This document shows positions 1-28,833 of a stretch of 64,000 nt of DNA, in pieces. Below the pieces are notes generated by a model. It did not search any database. It was not told the DNA's origin and saw only the letters and a list, made by a program, of their open reading frames with translations. Location: positions 13,950,001 through 14,014,000 of the forward strand of contig CAVNZM010000001.1 in assembly GCA_963693365.1 (NCBI GenBank), written 5' to 3'. This stretch comes from Amoebidium appalachense. Lineage: Eukaryota > Ichthyosporea. The position numbers and the translations under genes were made by a program. The first letter of the stretch is position 1. Every line of letters begins with the position of its first letter.

Positions 1-699
1 CATATTTTGCATGTTCGAAAGATCCGGCCAGCTCTGGTCCCCGTTATTAAATGCGGTTATGTAATCAACCCGGACCCCCTCGATCTTTGGCCTTCAATTT
101 GTCACTCCAGCGCGTGCCAATTCGAATATCGTACTACCAACACTTACATAAATCAATAAAAATTAACTTTAAGTTAAAAATCTTAACCCAGTACAAAATG
201 CGCTAATCAGCTCCGCACAGTGAGGATTGCACAGTAGACCACGAGGTACGCAGCATTGACATCCCGTGAATTGTCAACATTTTCCGAATCCTTTCCAAAT
301 TTAAAGCATGATGATAAACGATTGTACCAACGGTTCGTACATGTGCGTGTGGCAGCGCATTTGACACTCACTGGGTCGTTGCCATTATGTAACCTTTTTA
401 AAAAAAATTTAAAAGAAAAATAAAATACAAAGATGTGGCGCCCAGTGGGCCACTCACTCACACTCGAGCACTGGCACGTGACTCTGTGAAGCCAAACCCA
501 AAAAAAAATAACTGCTCAAAAACTTAAAATAATTGTGGCATAGGTCCAGCTATGCCCATCAATATAAACTTTAAACGCTATTGTGTACCAATTATTAAAC
601 ACTGTCTTTAAATCGCTTAGTATTGTCCCATGGTATTCAACTTGAACGAGATTATATATCAATCACCCTTGTAATTTAGTTTAACTTTAAACAAAGCGA
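1..699. other. AT-rich stretch, no supported gene
   Basis: AT-rich and free of long simple repeats. A small open frame on the minus strand (about 207-461) has no recognisable features and I do not call it. Confidence 0.5.
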
Positions 700-1205
700 G
701 ATATAAATCCAAGAGGTTATCTGCATTGCCGACATCAACTCTCTTACAGTGCAGTATTACTACAAGTTGAAATCAGAATACATTTCAGAGTTCTAACTTT
801 AAAAAGGATGAGTTATAGGAGAGACTATCTGAAACCCTGACATCAGCTTAAACCGTAGTATTGTGCCATACGGTAGTATTAAACAAAATCATTACACTCT
901 TACAACAGTGTGAGGTATACATCCGAGAGACTATCTAAAACCGCCACCATTATGTAAAACTCTCCTGTATTTAGTTAGCACAAAATAAAAGAATGGCCAC
1001 AATACCTCTTTTGAAGCGTGTAACGTTTGAACAATTTTAAGGGAAAAAAACACGAGGGACTATCTGAAACAAATAAAAACTCTACCGTTACAGCGTTCAA
1101 ATAGCATCAAACAAAACTTTAACCCAGATTAAGCCTTTTACAAATTTAACCTTTTTAACAGGGCCCAATGCCATCGGTTAAAAATCCGAGAGACTATCCG
1201 AAACC
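700..1205. repeat. Degenerate tandem repeat, about 106-134 nt period
   Basis: An 18-nt motif, GAGAGACTATCTGAAACC, recurs at 819-836, 925-942 (one change), 1054-1070 (one change) and 1188-1205 (one change). A weaker copy lies near 711. The spacing is 106, 129 and 134 nt. The last copy encodes the C-terminus of the minus-strand gene; the others lie in its 3' flank. Confidence 0.7.
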
Positions 1206-3019
1206 GCCGCCAGCACCAGCGAATCCTGGTCGTTTAACCTAATGTAGGCCTGCAAATAATTCTGCAGCCACGGCTGCTGGTTAACCTTTTCCGCCTCACT
1301 CGCCAACAATTTTGCCGCGGTATGTCGACAGGACAAGGACAGCGTACGTCTCAGCGGCGTATGATGGGTCAAGTCATTGACCTCATCCACACCGTTGCCC
1401 CCGAGCCCAAAATTGCCGTCCGACTCTACCAACATTAAGTTGTGATGGTGGTCCCTCGGTACGCTGGTAAAACTCGCTCTACCGAGCCCCTCCGAGTGGT
1501 GGCCTAACCGCGTGCCGCGTCTCAGACTACTCGTTGCACGCACACTGTTGCTTCGTCTCAATCTCGTTGTAAGGTGCTCCTCCTCGTGACTGCGACATTC
1601 GCGACACTGTACCTCGGTACTAGTATCATTATTATTGGCGGTAGATTCTGTCGTGGGGTTGCTTTCATCATCATGAGACTCTGACTTGCTGTCATGCCGA
1701 GGCGACCACAAACTGAATCTTCGCCACGACTCAAAGGGAGGAATAAACGTCGTGGAATGGCACCTCCTGCGCAGGCTAAGGCTCCGTTCTGGGCGATCCG
1801 AGCGTGCGTGTTTCATCGGACTGGCTCCGGCACTCGCACACCGCTGCAGCTCTCTCTCTCCCATGGCTAGTGCAAGGTCGTCCCGTGCACAATTGCAAGC
1901 ATCCGTTGTTCGATCGGTAGCTGTGTTGGGCCGATCCTCTTCTGACGATGTCAAAACCCCACCAGAACCGCCTGTGCACTTTTCACGGCGAGTTAGTTGT
2001 GCTAGAATGGGCAAAGGGTACGACGATTCGTGGGTGTGTTCGTGTGCCCCCGCAGTTCTCTGCGGAATCGTCAATGGACAAAGGGGCGAAGAAGTCAACT
2101 TGCACAAGGGTGCTTTAACGGTGCCGCTTGAGGTGGTCATCGGCTCTGAGGGGATCCGACCCGTCTCTGCTAAAGAAACCGTTGGACGGAGATCATTAGT
2201 TTTCAGCAGTTCGGTGTATTGCTGGGTAGTAGAAGGTTTCAGTAGGTCTCCATCGGAGCCGCTGCGAACGCGGGTGCGCATGGGGGCGGGCATGAGCAAC
2301 GACAAACGTGAAGCTAGCCGCAGCAACCGGTTTGGTTTGCTCTCCGAAGCAGATGTCGTGGTGACTGTCCCGGAAACTAACACTTCAACGTCGTTATTTG
2401 TCGGTGTTTTACCTCTGACATTATTAATCACTAAAGTTGTTCTCGCGTCACGCCTAGATGGGTGGTCGTGTTCGTCCCTCATTGCAATGATTTCTGATGA
2501 TGCATCCTCACACTGTTTGCCTTTGGAGATTTCATTTTCAGTCTCATTCGCACATGTGTTCTTGTCTCCTAGCCCAGCGCTTGGTATCTTGGGCCAACGA
2601 AAAACAGTCGACGATGCTGTGCTGGTGGGAGTTCCCATCACCCCATCAACAGAAAAATCACTTGGCATGGACTTTGCAGGTGTGCATGATTCTTTCTGTT
2701 GGATACAGAGTCCATCTGTGAACCTCGGAGAGGGAATAGACTTAACAGCACCTACGACGTCGATCACATCCTTATCCGTAGGACGGGCTTTCGCGGTCAA
2801 GTTTGGCAGCAAAATGGTTCGTAGGGCGCGGCTAATGCGCCTGGTGCATGCATGGCGCGTTGGTGTGAAAAAAGGAATTCGTGCATAATTGTGGGGACTA
2901 AGCTTTCTCGGAAATGGTTGTTCGGAGTCGCTGCATTTCGACTCATGATCACGTGCACTAGCGCTGTGATATCGCCAGGGAGACCACGGTCTAAGCCCAC
3001 AAAGGTTTTTATGGGTCAT
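1178..3019 (-). CDS. Intronless Ser/Arg-rich protein of unknown function (613 aa)
   Basis: One uninterrupted minus-strand reading frame. The start is taken as the first ATG (plus 3017-3019), because the frame upstream of it has no other ATG nearby. I recognise no domain, signal peptide or membrane segment. The protein is rich in Ser, Thr, Arg, His and Asn and carries many basic-directed motifs of the form RRxS (RRFSLW, RRSNSV, LRRTLSLS), which would suit basophilic kinase sites. The C-terminal residues (AVSDSLSDF) are encoded inside the last copy of a tandem repeat that continues through the 3' flank. Antisense frames over this stretch look like shadows. The length of the open frame and the absence of simple sequence support a real gene; its function is unknown. 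It resembles the 57-58.5 kb gene in composition, but I see no alignable similarity. Confidence 0.62.
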   Translation of the reverse strand: MTHKNLCGLRPWSPWRYHSASARDHESKCSDSEQPFPRKLSPHNYARIPFFTPTRHACTRRISRALRTILLPNLTAKARPTDKDVIDVVGAVKSIPSPRFTDGLCIQQKESCTPAKSMPSDFSVDGVMGTPTSTASSTVFRWPKIPSAGLGDKNTCANETENEISKGKQCEDASSEIIAMRDEHDHPSRRDARTTLVINNVRGKTPTNNDVEVLVSGTVTTTSASESKPNRLLRLASRLSLLMPAPMRTRVRSGSDGDLLKPSTTQQYTELLKTNDLRPTVSLAETGRIPSEPMTTSSGTVKAPLCKLTSSPLCPLTIPQRTAGAHEHTHESSYPLPILAQLTRREKCTGGSGGVLTSSEEDRPNTATDRTTDACNCARDDLALAMGERELQRCASAGASPMKHARSDRPERSLSLRRRCHSTTFIPPFESWRRFSLWSPRHDSKSESHDDESNPTTESTANNNDTSTEVQCRECRSHEEEHLTTRLRRSNSVRATSSLRRGTRLGHHSEGLGRASFTSVPRDHHHNLMLVESDGNFGLGGNGVDEVNDLTHHTPLRRTLSLSCRHTAAKLLASEAEKVNQQPWLQNYLQAYIRLNDQDSLVLAAVSDSLSDF

Positions 3020-4250
3020 CTTTCTGCGTGTGTGCACACATGCGCAATCGTTTCCGTGTTTGTAGTTATTAAGGTTGTGGTGTAATTATAAGTGGTGCAA
3101 GGCAGTTGAAACCCAGATTCTGCTTGTAAGGTTTGCGTTCTCATTTCTTAGAATGCATTGGAAGTTTCAAGGCCGGTGCGTCGGTTGCTTCTGGCTAGGA
3201 CTTGAAGCATTCATGTATTTACAAGCTATACAGCTGAGGTGTATGTCTATCATTATCACTCATAATAAGTACAGGTGACTCACAACGTACGGTGGTGTGA
3301 CTGGCCACGTCACAGCTCAGCTAGGGACACTGCAAGCCAAAAGAAGGAATTCAGTTCGTTGGCCAGATAGGAATGTGTGAATGCACTAGTTGTGAACGGC
3401 CGTTTGTACACTATTAATATTCGTCAGTGGAATTCGAAGTGACCAAGGGAAGGCTTCTCCAGCATGCATGAAAGTCTTTTACACTATATATACATACATA
3501 AAAACATTGGCATAGAAGTAGTTTCAAAAGAGGCTCGACGCAATTTGCAAAACCTGGGCTGGGTGATGATACATAATTATGAGTCGAATGGATGCGTGCG
3601 TGACTCCCGATCGGTGGCGTGATGCCACGGTGTACGCGGAACGCATGCATGCACGTGAACGATAGCTGAACCGCCCATGCGCGACCCAACAGCTGGCAAG
3701 CCGAAGCTGTCATATTTACAGCTAATTAAAAACTTTCTTTTGGGTACATAGTGCTAGAGGCAGTTTACTGTTGCCCACAAATTAAGTTCATAAAACGCAT
3801 GAGACTGGTCAAGTAGTACTGTACTGTTTCGAACGCTGTGATCGAAGGCATTTGATCGCTAACGTGTGTCATTCTAATGAGAGATATGCATTTACATATA
3901 AATGTATGTTTTCAGTCGTGAATTCATGAATAAGCAGCAAATGTGTTCCTTTGATTGAACATGCGCTTATGATTTCACGTACCGAATACACTCGGATACA
4001 TATGCATATTGATCGATCGACATGGGTGACCCACAGGACGCGTACGCGTAACTTCCACAGACGGAAGGGACTTGGCTCCTGGTTAACGCCATAAACTATT
4101 AACCCTATAACCATGGAAACTCAGTGAGCATAACGTCATATGTAGGCTATAAAATAGCATGAATCTGCTAGGCTACAGTACAATGTGAGTACATCTGGCC
4201 TTGCTCTGAACGTTGCAAGTTGCAGTCTGGGCGACCATGGAAGCATTCCA
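3020..4250. other. Non-repetitive intergenic DNA, no gene seen
   Basis: Ordinary-looking sequence upstream of the minus-strand gene that starts at 3019. It should hold that gene's promoter, but I see no clear TATA box. Short open frames here have no recognisable content. Confidence 0.5.
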
Positions 4251-4264
4251 TTCCGATATGAGGT

Positions 4265-4354
4265 CAGGGTTCGAATTCCGTTTTTGAATTTTTCGGAATT
4301 CCCCAAGCCCAACCCACCCTTTTGGAATCGCCCAAAAAACTTTCGGAACTTCAC

Positions 4355-4404
<50 letters not shown>

Positions 4405-4500
4405 GGGGGGCTGATACTCATGCGTCGGTGCTCAGAGGCAAGCATGCATGTGCTCCCCTCTCCTCCGGATCCCCCTTCTTTCCCCACTGCTCCCCCCCTC

Positions 4501-4545
<45 letters not shown>

Positions 4546-4620
4546 AGCCATTCGATACGCATGGAAGGCTTTCCAAAAAGTTTCGGAAATTCCCAAACGT
4601 TTTTCCGGAATCGAACCCTG
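4265..4620. mobile_element. Inverted-repeat element enclosing a G-run and a C-run
   Basis: The left arm begins with cagggttcgaattccg (4265-4280); the right arm ends with cggaatcgaaccctg (4606-4620), its approximate reverse complement. Similarity between the arms continues inwards through TTCGGAATT-like motifs. Between them lie a 47-nt G-run (4357-4403) and a 40-nt C-run (4502-4541), which could pair with each other. A related single arm lies at about 44090-44182 on the minus strand, and a weaker one at 43437-43540. There is no coding capacity. The class is unknown; the GGTTCGAAT motif resembles a tRNA B box. Confidence 0.45.
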
Positions 4621-4959
4621 TATGAGGCCCTGTATGAGGTGCAACCGTGCATGCCAGTGCGATAAAAATTAACGAGGACGACTAAAACCTTTGTGAAAAG
4701 CAATTTCCGTGTACACGCTAATGTATAATACACTGTACACACGAAATACCCAATTGAAACGTACACGTGCACTGAGGCCCGTATATAAAACTTATCCTCG
4801 GTCTTCTGTTAATGGTTATATCTACCTTTTTAAGTCTTTATATTTTTTAGGCTCGGTGAATTCATGTATATGCTGTGTCTTACTGTGCATGCGGCCCACT
4901 GGATTCTTATATGGAATTCCTTCCAAATCCTTCGACATTATTGGCAGCGCTGACCTGGG

Positions 4960-5060
4960 GAACAAAAAAAAAAAAAAAAAAAAAAAAAAGAAAGTTCAAA
5001 CCACGGCCCTCTGGAACACCCGGCCTTGGTGCAGCTCGTCACTCGTGAGCCACAATCCAG
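4960..5060 (-). mobile_element. tRNA-like, possible SINE copy
   Basis: Read on the minus strand, an A-box-like stretch (tggctcacgagtgacg) is followed about 45 nt later by a B-box-like stretch (gtggtttgaact) and then a long T-run (plus A-run 4964-4989). The 29 nt at 5001-5029 match, with few changes, the loop of the foldback element at 7427-7454 in the opposite orientation. No cloverleaf could be closed by eye, so this is not called a tRNA gene. Confidence 0.3.
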
Positions 5061-5448
5061 CGGTAAATGGTGCACGATCACTATTGCCCGCTGCCCGACT
5101 ACATAGTAGACACGGCCGGAGCAGTGTATACCTTGCCCTTTTTTTTGGTAGTGGCCGTGCCAACACAAATGTTCACATAGTAACAAAGCATAAAACACAC
5201 AAAAAGCACTTATCTAGGTACACTTCTGAAAGACGGGCCACCTATTTATACTAAAAACCAACACCTTTGTTTCCTTTGGGGCTTACTCATACACCCACTG
5301 CTTCAGTCTAACTATATATATGCCGTGGGGCCGGTCGAACCGAGATCTCCCTCGCCACTGCTTGTTGAAAAGGAGCACCGGTGTTTAAGAACGGTGGCTC
5401 TGGTTGTGGTGGTGGTGGGTGGGGGCGGAGGGGTGTTTGTGTATGTGT

Positions 5449-5499
<51 letters not shown>

Positions 5500-5941
5500 G
5501 AAGGTCATGGTAGAAGGACCAAAAGCGAAATTCCAACCTAAGAGGTGCTGAAGGGGAAACTAGTTGAAAGCGAAAAAAAAGAGCGCCAGCGACACCCCAG
5601 CTGCCAGCTGAAGGGGAAAGAATGGGGCGGGAGGGAAAAGCAGGTCGATAGGAGAAGGTAGGGATAGAGAGTGAGAGGGTGGGGGGAGGGGGGAGGGGGG
5701 GGGGGGAAGGGGGGGAGAGAGAGAGAGAGAGTGAGAGAGAGAGAGAGAGAGGGAGAGAGAGAGTGAGAAAGAGGAGAGAGAGCTCGAGGGGGGAGAGCGA
5801 GGGAAAGTAGACGGAGAGACGGGGAGAGAGTTTGTGAGGGAGGGATTTCAAACTAACTCGGAGAGAGAGCACGGGGGGGACTCCTCGGAGAGGGAGAAGG
5901 GGAGACTCTCTCACATACACAGAGAGAAAGGGGGGGGGGGG

Positions 5942-5984
<43 letters not shown>

Positions 5985-7346
5985 GAAGGCCCCAGGAGGG
6001 ATTCGGAGAGAGACTCAAGACTCGGACAGCCTTTCAAGTCGATATGTAGGACCATGCTTATATTCGTTTCCACCCGTATGCCCGGGGAGGGGGGGGGGTG
6101 GGGGCTAAGGCACTCAGTCTGGGGTTAAGGTTAAAAAAACAAGAGGTGCTGGCCTGGATGGAGTTGGGGGGAGACGAGTTGACCGATAGAAAAGGAGAGA
6201 TCAAATAGAGCCACAGCAGTGAGAGGGGGGAGACAGAGGGACAAACGGAGAGAGAGAGAGACGGAGGGGGACAGAGGGAAAGGGGACCGGGGTGTAGCTC
6301 TAGAAAAAAGGAGAAGCTGAGCTGCCGGGAGGCGCTCCGCCTATGTTATCACCGTGACCGTCGGCGAGCAAGAGCACACTGGTTTCAAAACAGGTTACGA
6401 AAAAGGACAGCCGGCCTACTTGCATGGCAGACGCACAGGGGTCTCAGAACAAAAGAAAGAAAGGTTTGAAAGCTAGGGGAGATGGTTGAGTAGTTACGAC
6501 GTAAAAGGCAGAACCACGGCTCGGACACAACCGTTCCTAGCCACATCCGCAAGCAACGGCAAAACATCCACCGGCTAGTACTACTATACCAACTCTAGAT
6601 CTATTACGAGAACGTGCTTGTGGACTTTTTGAGATGCCCTGGACTTTTTCTTTTTTTTCCTTCCGTGCTTTTTGGCGGGGAGGCAAGGTCCGGGGCGGAG
6701 GGAGGGGGGGGAGGGGGGGGGGGGGGGAGCCAACTCGGGCCCGGAGACATAACAGACAGAAAGAAGGAGGAAGGTGAGGGAAAGAGAATCACTTCAAGCA
6801 TAGACTATGCCGTTGGTAGTGGGGCGAGAAGCAAGCTCTATAGCACCCATAAAAGCGGTACGCAAACCAGTCTGAACGAAGTTGGCCATGGTGGCCTCGC
6901 AGGGATCTCAAAAAAGAGGCGTAGCAAGGGAGGGGGGGGAGGAGGGGGGGGGGAATGAAGAGAAAAACAGACAATAGTCGCAAACCCCCAACAACATCCA
7001 CAAGCCTGGAATGATGATGGCACGGCACTAACATGGCACTCTCTTATGATGCGTTCTGACCCCTTCGTGTTTCTCGCTCATGCTGTACCCAAGCAACCTA
7101 ATCTGAAAGGCGTTGGCAAACCTCGAGGGCCGATGACCCCGTCAGCAGTAGAATCTCTAACTGTTAACGTATTTAGGGTTGCATACAAAAACGTCTGTAT
7201 ATTTCCTATGTGCCACCGCAGCTGTCGGTATGTTGTGTTTCAAAACCTCGTTACGGCGTGCTGTTCGGTTCGATATATCGATCTGGACCATTTAGCGTTC
7301 GACTTGATGACGTGGCACTAATCCTATGCGCTGAGGCCGTGCGCAT
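5061..7346. other. Simple-sequence-rich region, no gene supported
   Basis: Contains G-runs at 5462-5498, 5942-5983 and 6715-6727 and degenerate (GA)n at 5716-5765. The open frames here are translations of those repeats. A non-repetitive patch at 6980-7340 has a short plus-strand frame (7046-7321) with no recognisable content. Confidence 0.5.
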
Positions 7347-7535
7347 GGCCGTCTCGAAAATTCTATTTTTAGCTTTTTATTTAGTAACACCCTTTCATTT
7401 TGGTAGCATCAATAGCCCCTGCGCACAAGGCCGGGTGTTCCAGAGAGCCGTGCCGTGCGCAGGGGATATTGATGCTACCAAAATGTAAGGGTGTTACTAA
7501 AATAGAAAGCTAAAAATAGAATTTTCGAGACGGCC
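7347..7535. mobile_element. Foldback (MITE-like) element with 80-nt arms
   Basis: The left arm, 7347-7426, and right arm, 7455-7535, are reverse complements over about 80 nt with only a few mismatches and one indel. They enclose a 28-nt loop (7427-7454). The arms run from ggccgtctcgaaaattc to gcccctgcgcac. There is no coding capacity. The right boundary continues into a B-box-like ggttcaaaccc (7538-7549). A foldback transposon or MITE fits best; a hairpin RNA locus is the alternative. Confidence 0.7.
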
Positions 7536-7864
7536 GTGGTTCAAACCCTGCAGCGGGTCCAGACTCCAGAGACTGAGAGCCTGACCATCCGGATATAATA
7601 GAGCTCTGAGTGTACTTAGTCTACTGTAATTAGTTTGTATGCATGTGTTGTCGAGTAAACAGCGTAAACCCCCATTATTAGCATGTATGTACTAGTACTA
7701 CGATTCTACTATTAGCTGCTAGCTGGGTCCCGGGTGATGACTATGTACTGCAATATCATGGCGCAAATTTCAAGCAGCTCGGAGCTCTCAGACCGGATAT
7801 CGATGTGACACCGGACACGACTGCACAGTCAACCGTCCCGAGGAATCTTTGGCAAATATCTGAT

Positions 7865-7901
<37 letters not shown>

Positions 7902-7921
7902 TGTATCAACGGTTACCAACC

Positions 7922-7922
7922 A

Positions 7923-8005
<83 letters not shown>

Positions 8006-8006
8006 G

Positions 8007-8040
<34 letters not shown>

Positions 8041-8093
8041 ACACACACACAGTCACACACACACACACACACACACTGCACACACACAAACAT
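7922..8093. repeat. (CA)n microsatellite with interruptions
   Basis: Almost pure CA from 7922 to 8004, then interrupted CA to about 8093. It directly follows a C-run at 7866-7901. Confidence 0.95.
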
Positions 8094-8529
8094 CCATCAT
8101 TCGGGGCCCCTTTGGTAAAGGGTAAAAACTCAAGTCGCAGGATCGATCCTGCATGCATGGTTACTTCCGATTTTTGTGCTGCCTCGACGGTCCACCGGTC
8201 TGGCCGCCCCCTAGAAGCCATCACCCCAGACCACGTCAAGCAGCACCACCAATTTGTTATCATCCGGCCGCAAGACATGACGTCATGAACAGCACCGGCC
8301 CTCTGACGTCGACGGCGCGCCGCTTGGGCATCCCGGCCCAGCGTTCAAGTGGGAGACCAATCCAAGTCACCAGCCACCGTTCGGGTCAGCGTCCTGGGCG
8401 TGGGGTCTTCCCTTCTAAGTCTTTATGTTTGTGTATGTGTCCCGGGTCGCTCCCGGCTGGTGTTGTTAAAGTGAGCTGTGCTCACTTCCCCACTAGCGTT
8501 GCTGCGGCTAGAACCGTGGGATAAGGCGT

Positions 8530-8670
8530 AACTAAAAATAGTGCCAGTTGGGGTCGATTAGAATCCTGACTTATGAGTGTGCTATCAGTACGATCTGTAG
8601 TCATCTGGCGCTATGAGGCGGAAGACCGGCGATAAGCTCCCCTGAGGCAGTGCCTCGCCGGGAGTGAAAC

Positions 8671-8740
<70 letters not shown>
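8530..8740 (+). mobile_element. Retroelement-type 3' tail ending in (TA)n
   Basis: The segment ctcccctgaggcagtgcc (about 8637-8654), followed by ccgggagtgaaacgggata and a (TA)n tail (8674-8740), matches the pattern of two other loci at 40868-40990 and 41313-41445. A shared end plus a variable short-repeat tail is typical of non-LTR retrotransposons and the SINEs they move. The sequence at 8100-8530 may be part of the same truncated element, but no reverse transcriptase motif is visible. Confidence 0.4.
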
Positions 8741-8745
<5 letters not shown>

Positions 8746-8843
8746 GTAAAGGGCAAAGGCTACTACCTCGACCTCGCCTTTCCTTTAGGCTTCTGAGGAG
8801 TCCCTCCCTATCCCCCCCCCCCCCCCCCCCCCAACCTTCCCCC

Positions 8844-8874
<31 letters not shown>

Positions 8875-10822
8875 CCCCCCCCCCCCCCCCCCTCCCCCCC
8901 ACACCCACCCCCTCTCCCCGACCCTCCCCCGGTCGCCGCCTCCCTGCCCTCCCCCCGCCCGTGGCCTGGCCCCACTGATCATGACCATGACGTCTCCAGG
9001 AAGCTTCCCATGGATCCCCAAGCCAAGACGTCACCAAGATTTACCCCCCTCCCAGGGCATGGCACGGTGTAAATGCAAGACGTCGTGACCTGAACATGAC
9101 CCCTGCTCAACACGCCGTCAGTCTGTCAGTGGGCGACTATGATCGTCAACCCGTGATCCGCGGCCGTCAACCAACTCGCTCACGTGCACCCGGTCACGTG
9201 CACCCACTCACCCGCACGCACACACATGTATACACACACAGTGTCACAGTGTCACACACAAACACACGTACTGTAAGTACACACACCCTAGGCAGTGTGA
9301 CACACACATTCACACACACGCACATGCACACACACACACACACAGTCACACACACGCACGCACGCACTGGCACGCACGCATACACGCACGCACAGGCACA
9401 TACACACACGTCATCACCCCCCCCCCCCCCCCCTACACACACACACACACACACTAGCTGCCACACAAACACACACGTAAGGCCTTACATGCTGCTGCAG
9501 CACACGCATGCGCCGAGATTCACATGTACGCACCGTCATGTTGTTTACATGAACAGTGTCCCTCGGAATCGATTCTACTAACGATACACAGAACAATCAT
9601 TCCGAACCATAATAACACCAGGCTGAGCGTAACTGATTTGAGTCTTTTAACATATTATAATTAGCAGATTTATTTAAGTCTTAACACCGTTGCCTTTTGG
9701 TGGGTACCTGCCCCAAGAGGCCATTTATATACCTACTTTTAAGACCAAGTTTCCCGTGGTTACTGTTTAGGCGCCCTAGTATCTTCTTACCATGGGGGGC
9801 ATTAATCTCAACTATCACATTCGATCATCGGATCCATATATATTATCTGAGCTACTGTTTTCTCCATTGAACAGACTACTGCCTTCAGCATCCACATACA
9901 ATGAGCCACCGAGTCGAAAGTCACTGTGGCAGCCTAAGGTAGCCTGAAATACATATAAACTATGAACCTCTGGGATTAGTCCCCCCCCCCCCCCCTCCCC
10001 CCCCTCCCCCCCCCCCCCCCCCAAAAAAAAAAAAAAACTCTCTTCTCTTCCCCCCCCCCCCCCCCACCTCTCCCCCCGCGCCAACCTTCATTTTCTCGTT
10101 TAAACTATAAAAAAAATCCAGACTCCATGCCTTCGTGACTTGCTTTAAATAACGATTCCCCGCCAGCTGGTTCACACTGTACAATGGGTTATAAACATGG
10201 GTGAACCGAACTTGAAATTACCTGAATTTCAGTCACAATCCCCTAGAGAATCATATCTCCAGACCCCCGTAAGCCAATGAGTAGAAAAGGAAATCCATCA
10301 CTAACTGTAATTATCATGGCCTATTTGGGACTCTAGCCGGATAGATCCAAAATTTCCAGATTACTCCGGTGCTAAAGCCTTAACAATCCTACAAATTCAC
10401 TGAATTAATCTAATTATCCTCACGCGTGCAAAAAGGGAACTCACATGCACACAGTATTAAATCAGTAAATCAGGCATCGTGATCGGTCCCTCACTTTTGC
10501 CGCCGCGTTGTCGCGGAAGTGTTCGGGCGTTTCGACGGCGCGGTTGTGTTGAAACCAAACACCACATCAATAAGGCCAAGATCTGGGGAACAAAAACATT
10601 CGATGTCAGTTTGGTGCTAACTGCTATTAGTCGACCTGCAAAGGCAAATTCTAAAAATAACCCGTAGCAGCTAATATTAGTCTGGTGGTGCAGGCGGTCA
10701 TGGTCCGATTGGTGTTAGTAACAAGTGTAGACAAAAGGGAGCGCTCCCTGGTGGGTGAGTGCGTGGGGTGGTGCACTTGGGGGGATGGGTGGGTGGCATG
10801 GGTTGGGTTGGTGGGTGAGTGA

Positions 10823-10859
<37 letters not shown>

Positions 10860-10907
10860 GGGTGGGTGGTGGTGGTGGTGGGGATGGGGGGGGGAGGGGG
10901 GGACGGA

Positions 10908-10953
<46 letters not shown>

Positions 10954-11066
10954 GAGAGAGAAGGGAAGAAGAAAGAGAGGAAGAATGAGAGAGCGAGACT
11001 CTTGAATTGAGAGTGGGGAGGGTATACAGAGGGTGGGTGGGCCGGAGGGACGGGGTAGAGGAGGGG

Positions 11067-11098
<32 letters not shown>

Positions 11099-11207
11099 GG
11101 GGGGGGGGGGGGAGGGGATGGGAGGGAGGAAGGGAGGGGGAAGGGACGGAGGGAGGTTTTGCATTAGTGGTGTACTGTGAAGGGTTCAGAGAAAAAGGAA
11201 AAAGGGG

Positions 11208-11242
<35 letters not shown>

Positions 11243-11443
11243 TGAATGCGGAACACAGTACGAAGTACGCATACACGATGAGAAGCATGGTGCAGGACAC
11301 ATGCAAAGGCAAACATTCAAGTATGCAACATCAGCCGTGCGCACAGTATGCGTCATAAGCAGAGCCCATCCTCAGGGAGGGCCCAAGTCATCAATTGCGT
11401 CTGAGTTTCGACCCCTTAGCCCGCCTATATACGACGCTCCAAC
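8741..11443. other. Repeat-dense intergenic region downstream of the TPR/J-domain gene
   Basis: Contains C-runs (8813-8832, 8874-8892, 9417-9433, 9980-10021), degenerate (CA)n at 9215-9475 and a cluster of G-runs at 10826-11240. Several TGACGTC/GACGTC motifs occur at 8989-9090. A non-repetitive patch at 9480-9960 and another at 10090-10680 show no gene that I can support. Confidence 0.5.
11241..11410. repeat. Dispersed GTACGAAGTAC element, copy 1
   Basis: Follows a G-run and starts tttgaatgcggaacacag, then gtacgaagtac, with a distal part cataagcagagcccatcctc. It is the longest copy together with 11551-11700. Shorter or diverged copies lie inside introns of the TPR/J-domain gene (near 12370, 12722, 12865, 18560, 19011 and 26236). 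Confidence 0.6.
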
Positions 11444-28432
<16,989 letters not shown>

Positions 28433-28799
28433 TTCTATCAGCACATCTTGATAAGTTCCTCTTCACAAAGAAATCCGGGTCCGCAAATGTAAATACGAGT
28501 CGGAACGTGAACTACTTTGAATGACCATGCACGCTTTCATGCAAGGTAATCATCTGACGCGGTGTGTGAGAAATGCAAGGATCTAGGGCAAGTGAAGCCT
28601 ATGGGAAAATGTTGATTGCCTAGGCAAGTGTGTACTCCACAAAGTTGGTCACTACTACTCCTCAGGCTCATGCTACTGTGAGACTACAACTGAGCTCTAA
28701 GGCTTGCAAGTTGCAACTCGCGGCTTCATGACACGCGCGCAGCTCAGATGGATCCGAAGGAATGTGTGCTGTATGCCTACCACCTACTGAGGCGGTGTC

Positions 28800-28833
<34 letters not shown>

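Noticed and set aside
1686-2888. 400-codon plus-strand frame opposite the gene at 1178-3019
   Set aside because: It lies antisense to a longer frame with a clear Ser/Arg composition, and its own composition looks like a shadow.
8135-8165. tRNA-like palindrome gcaggatcgatcctgc
   Set aside because: No cloverleaf or A box could be placed around it.
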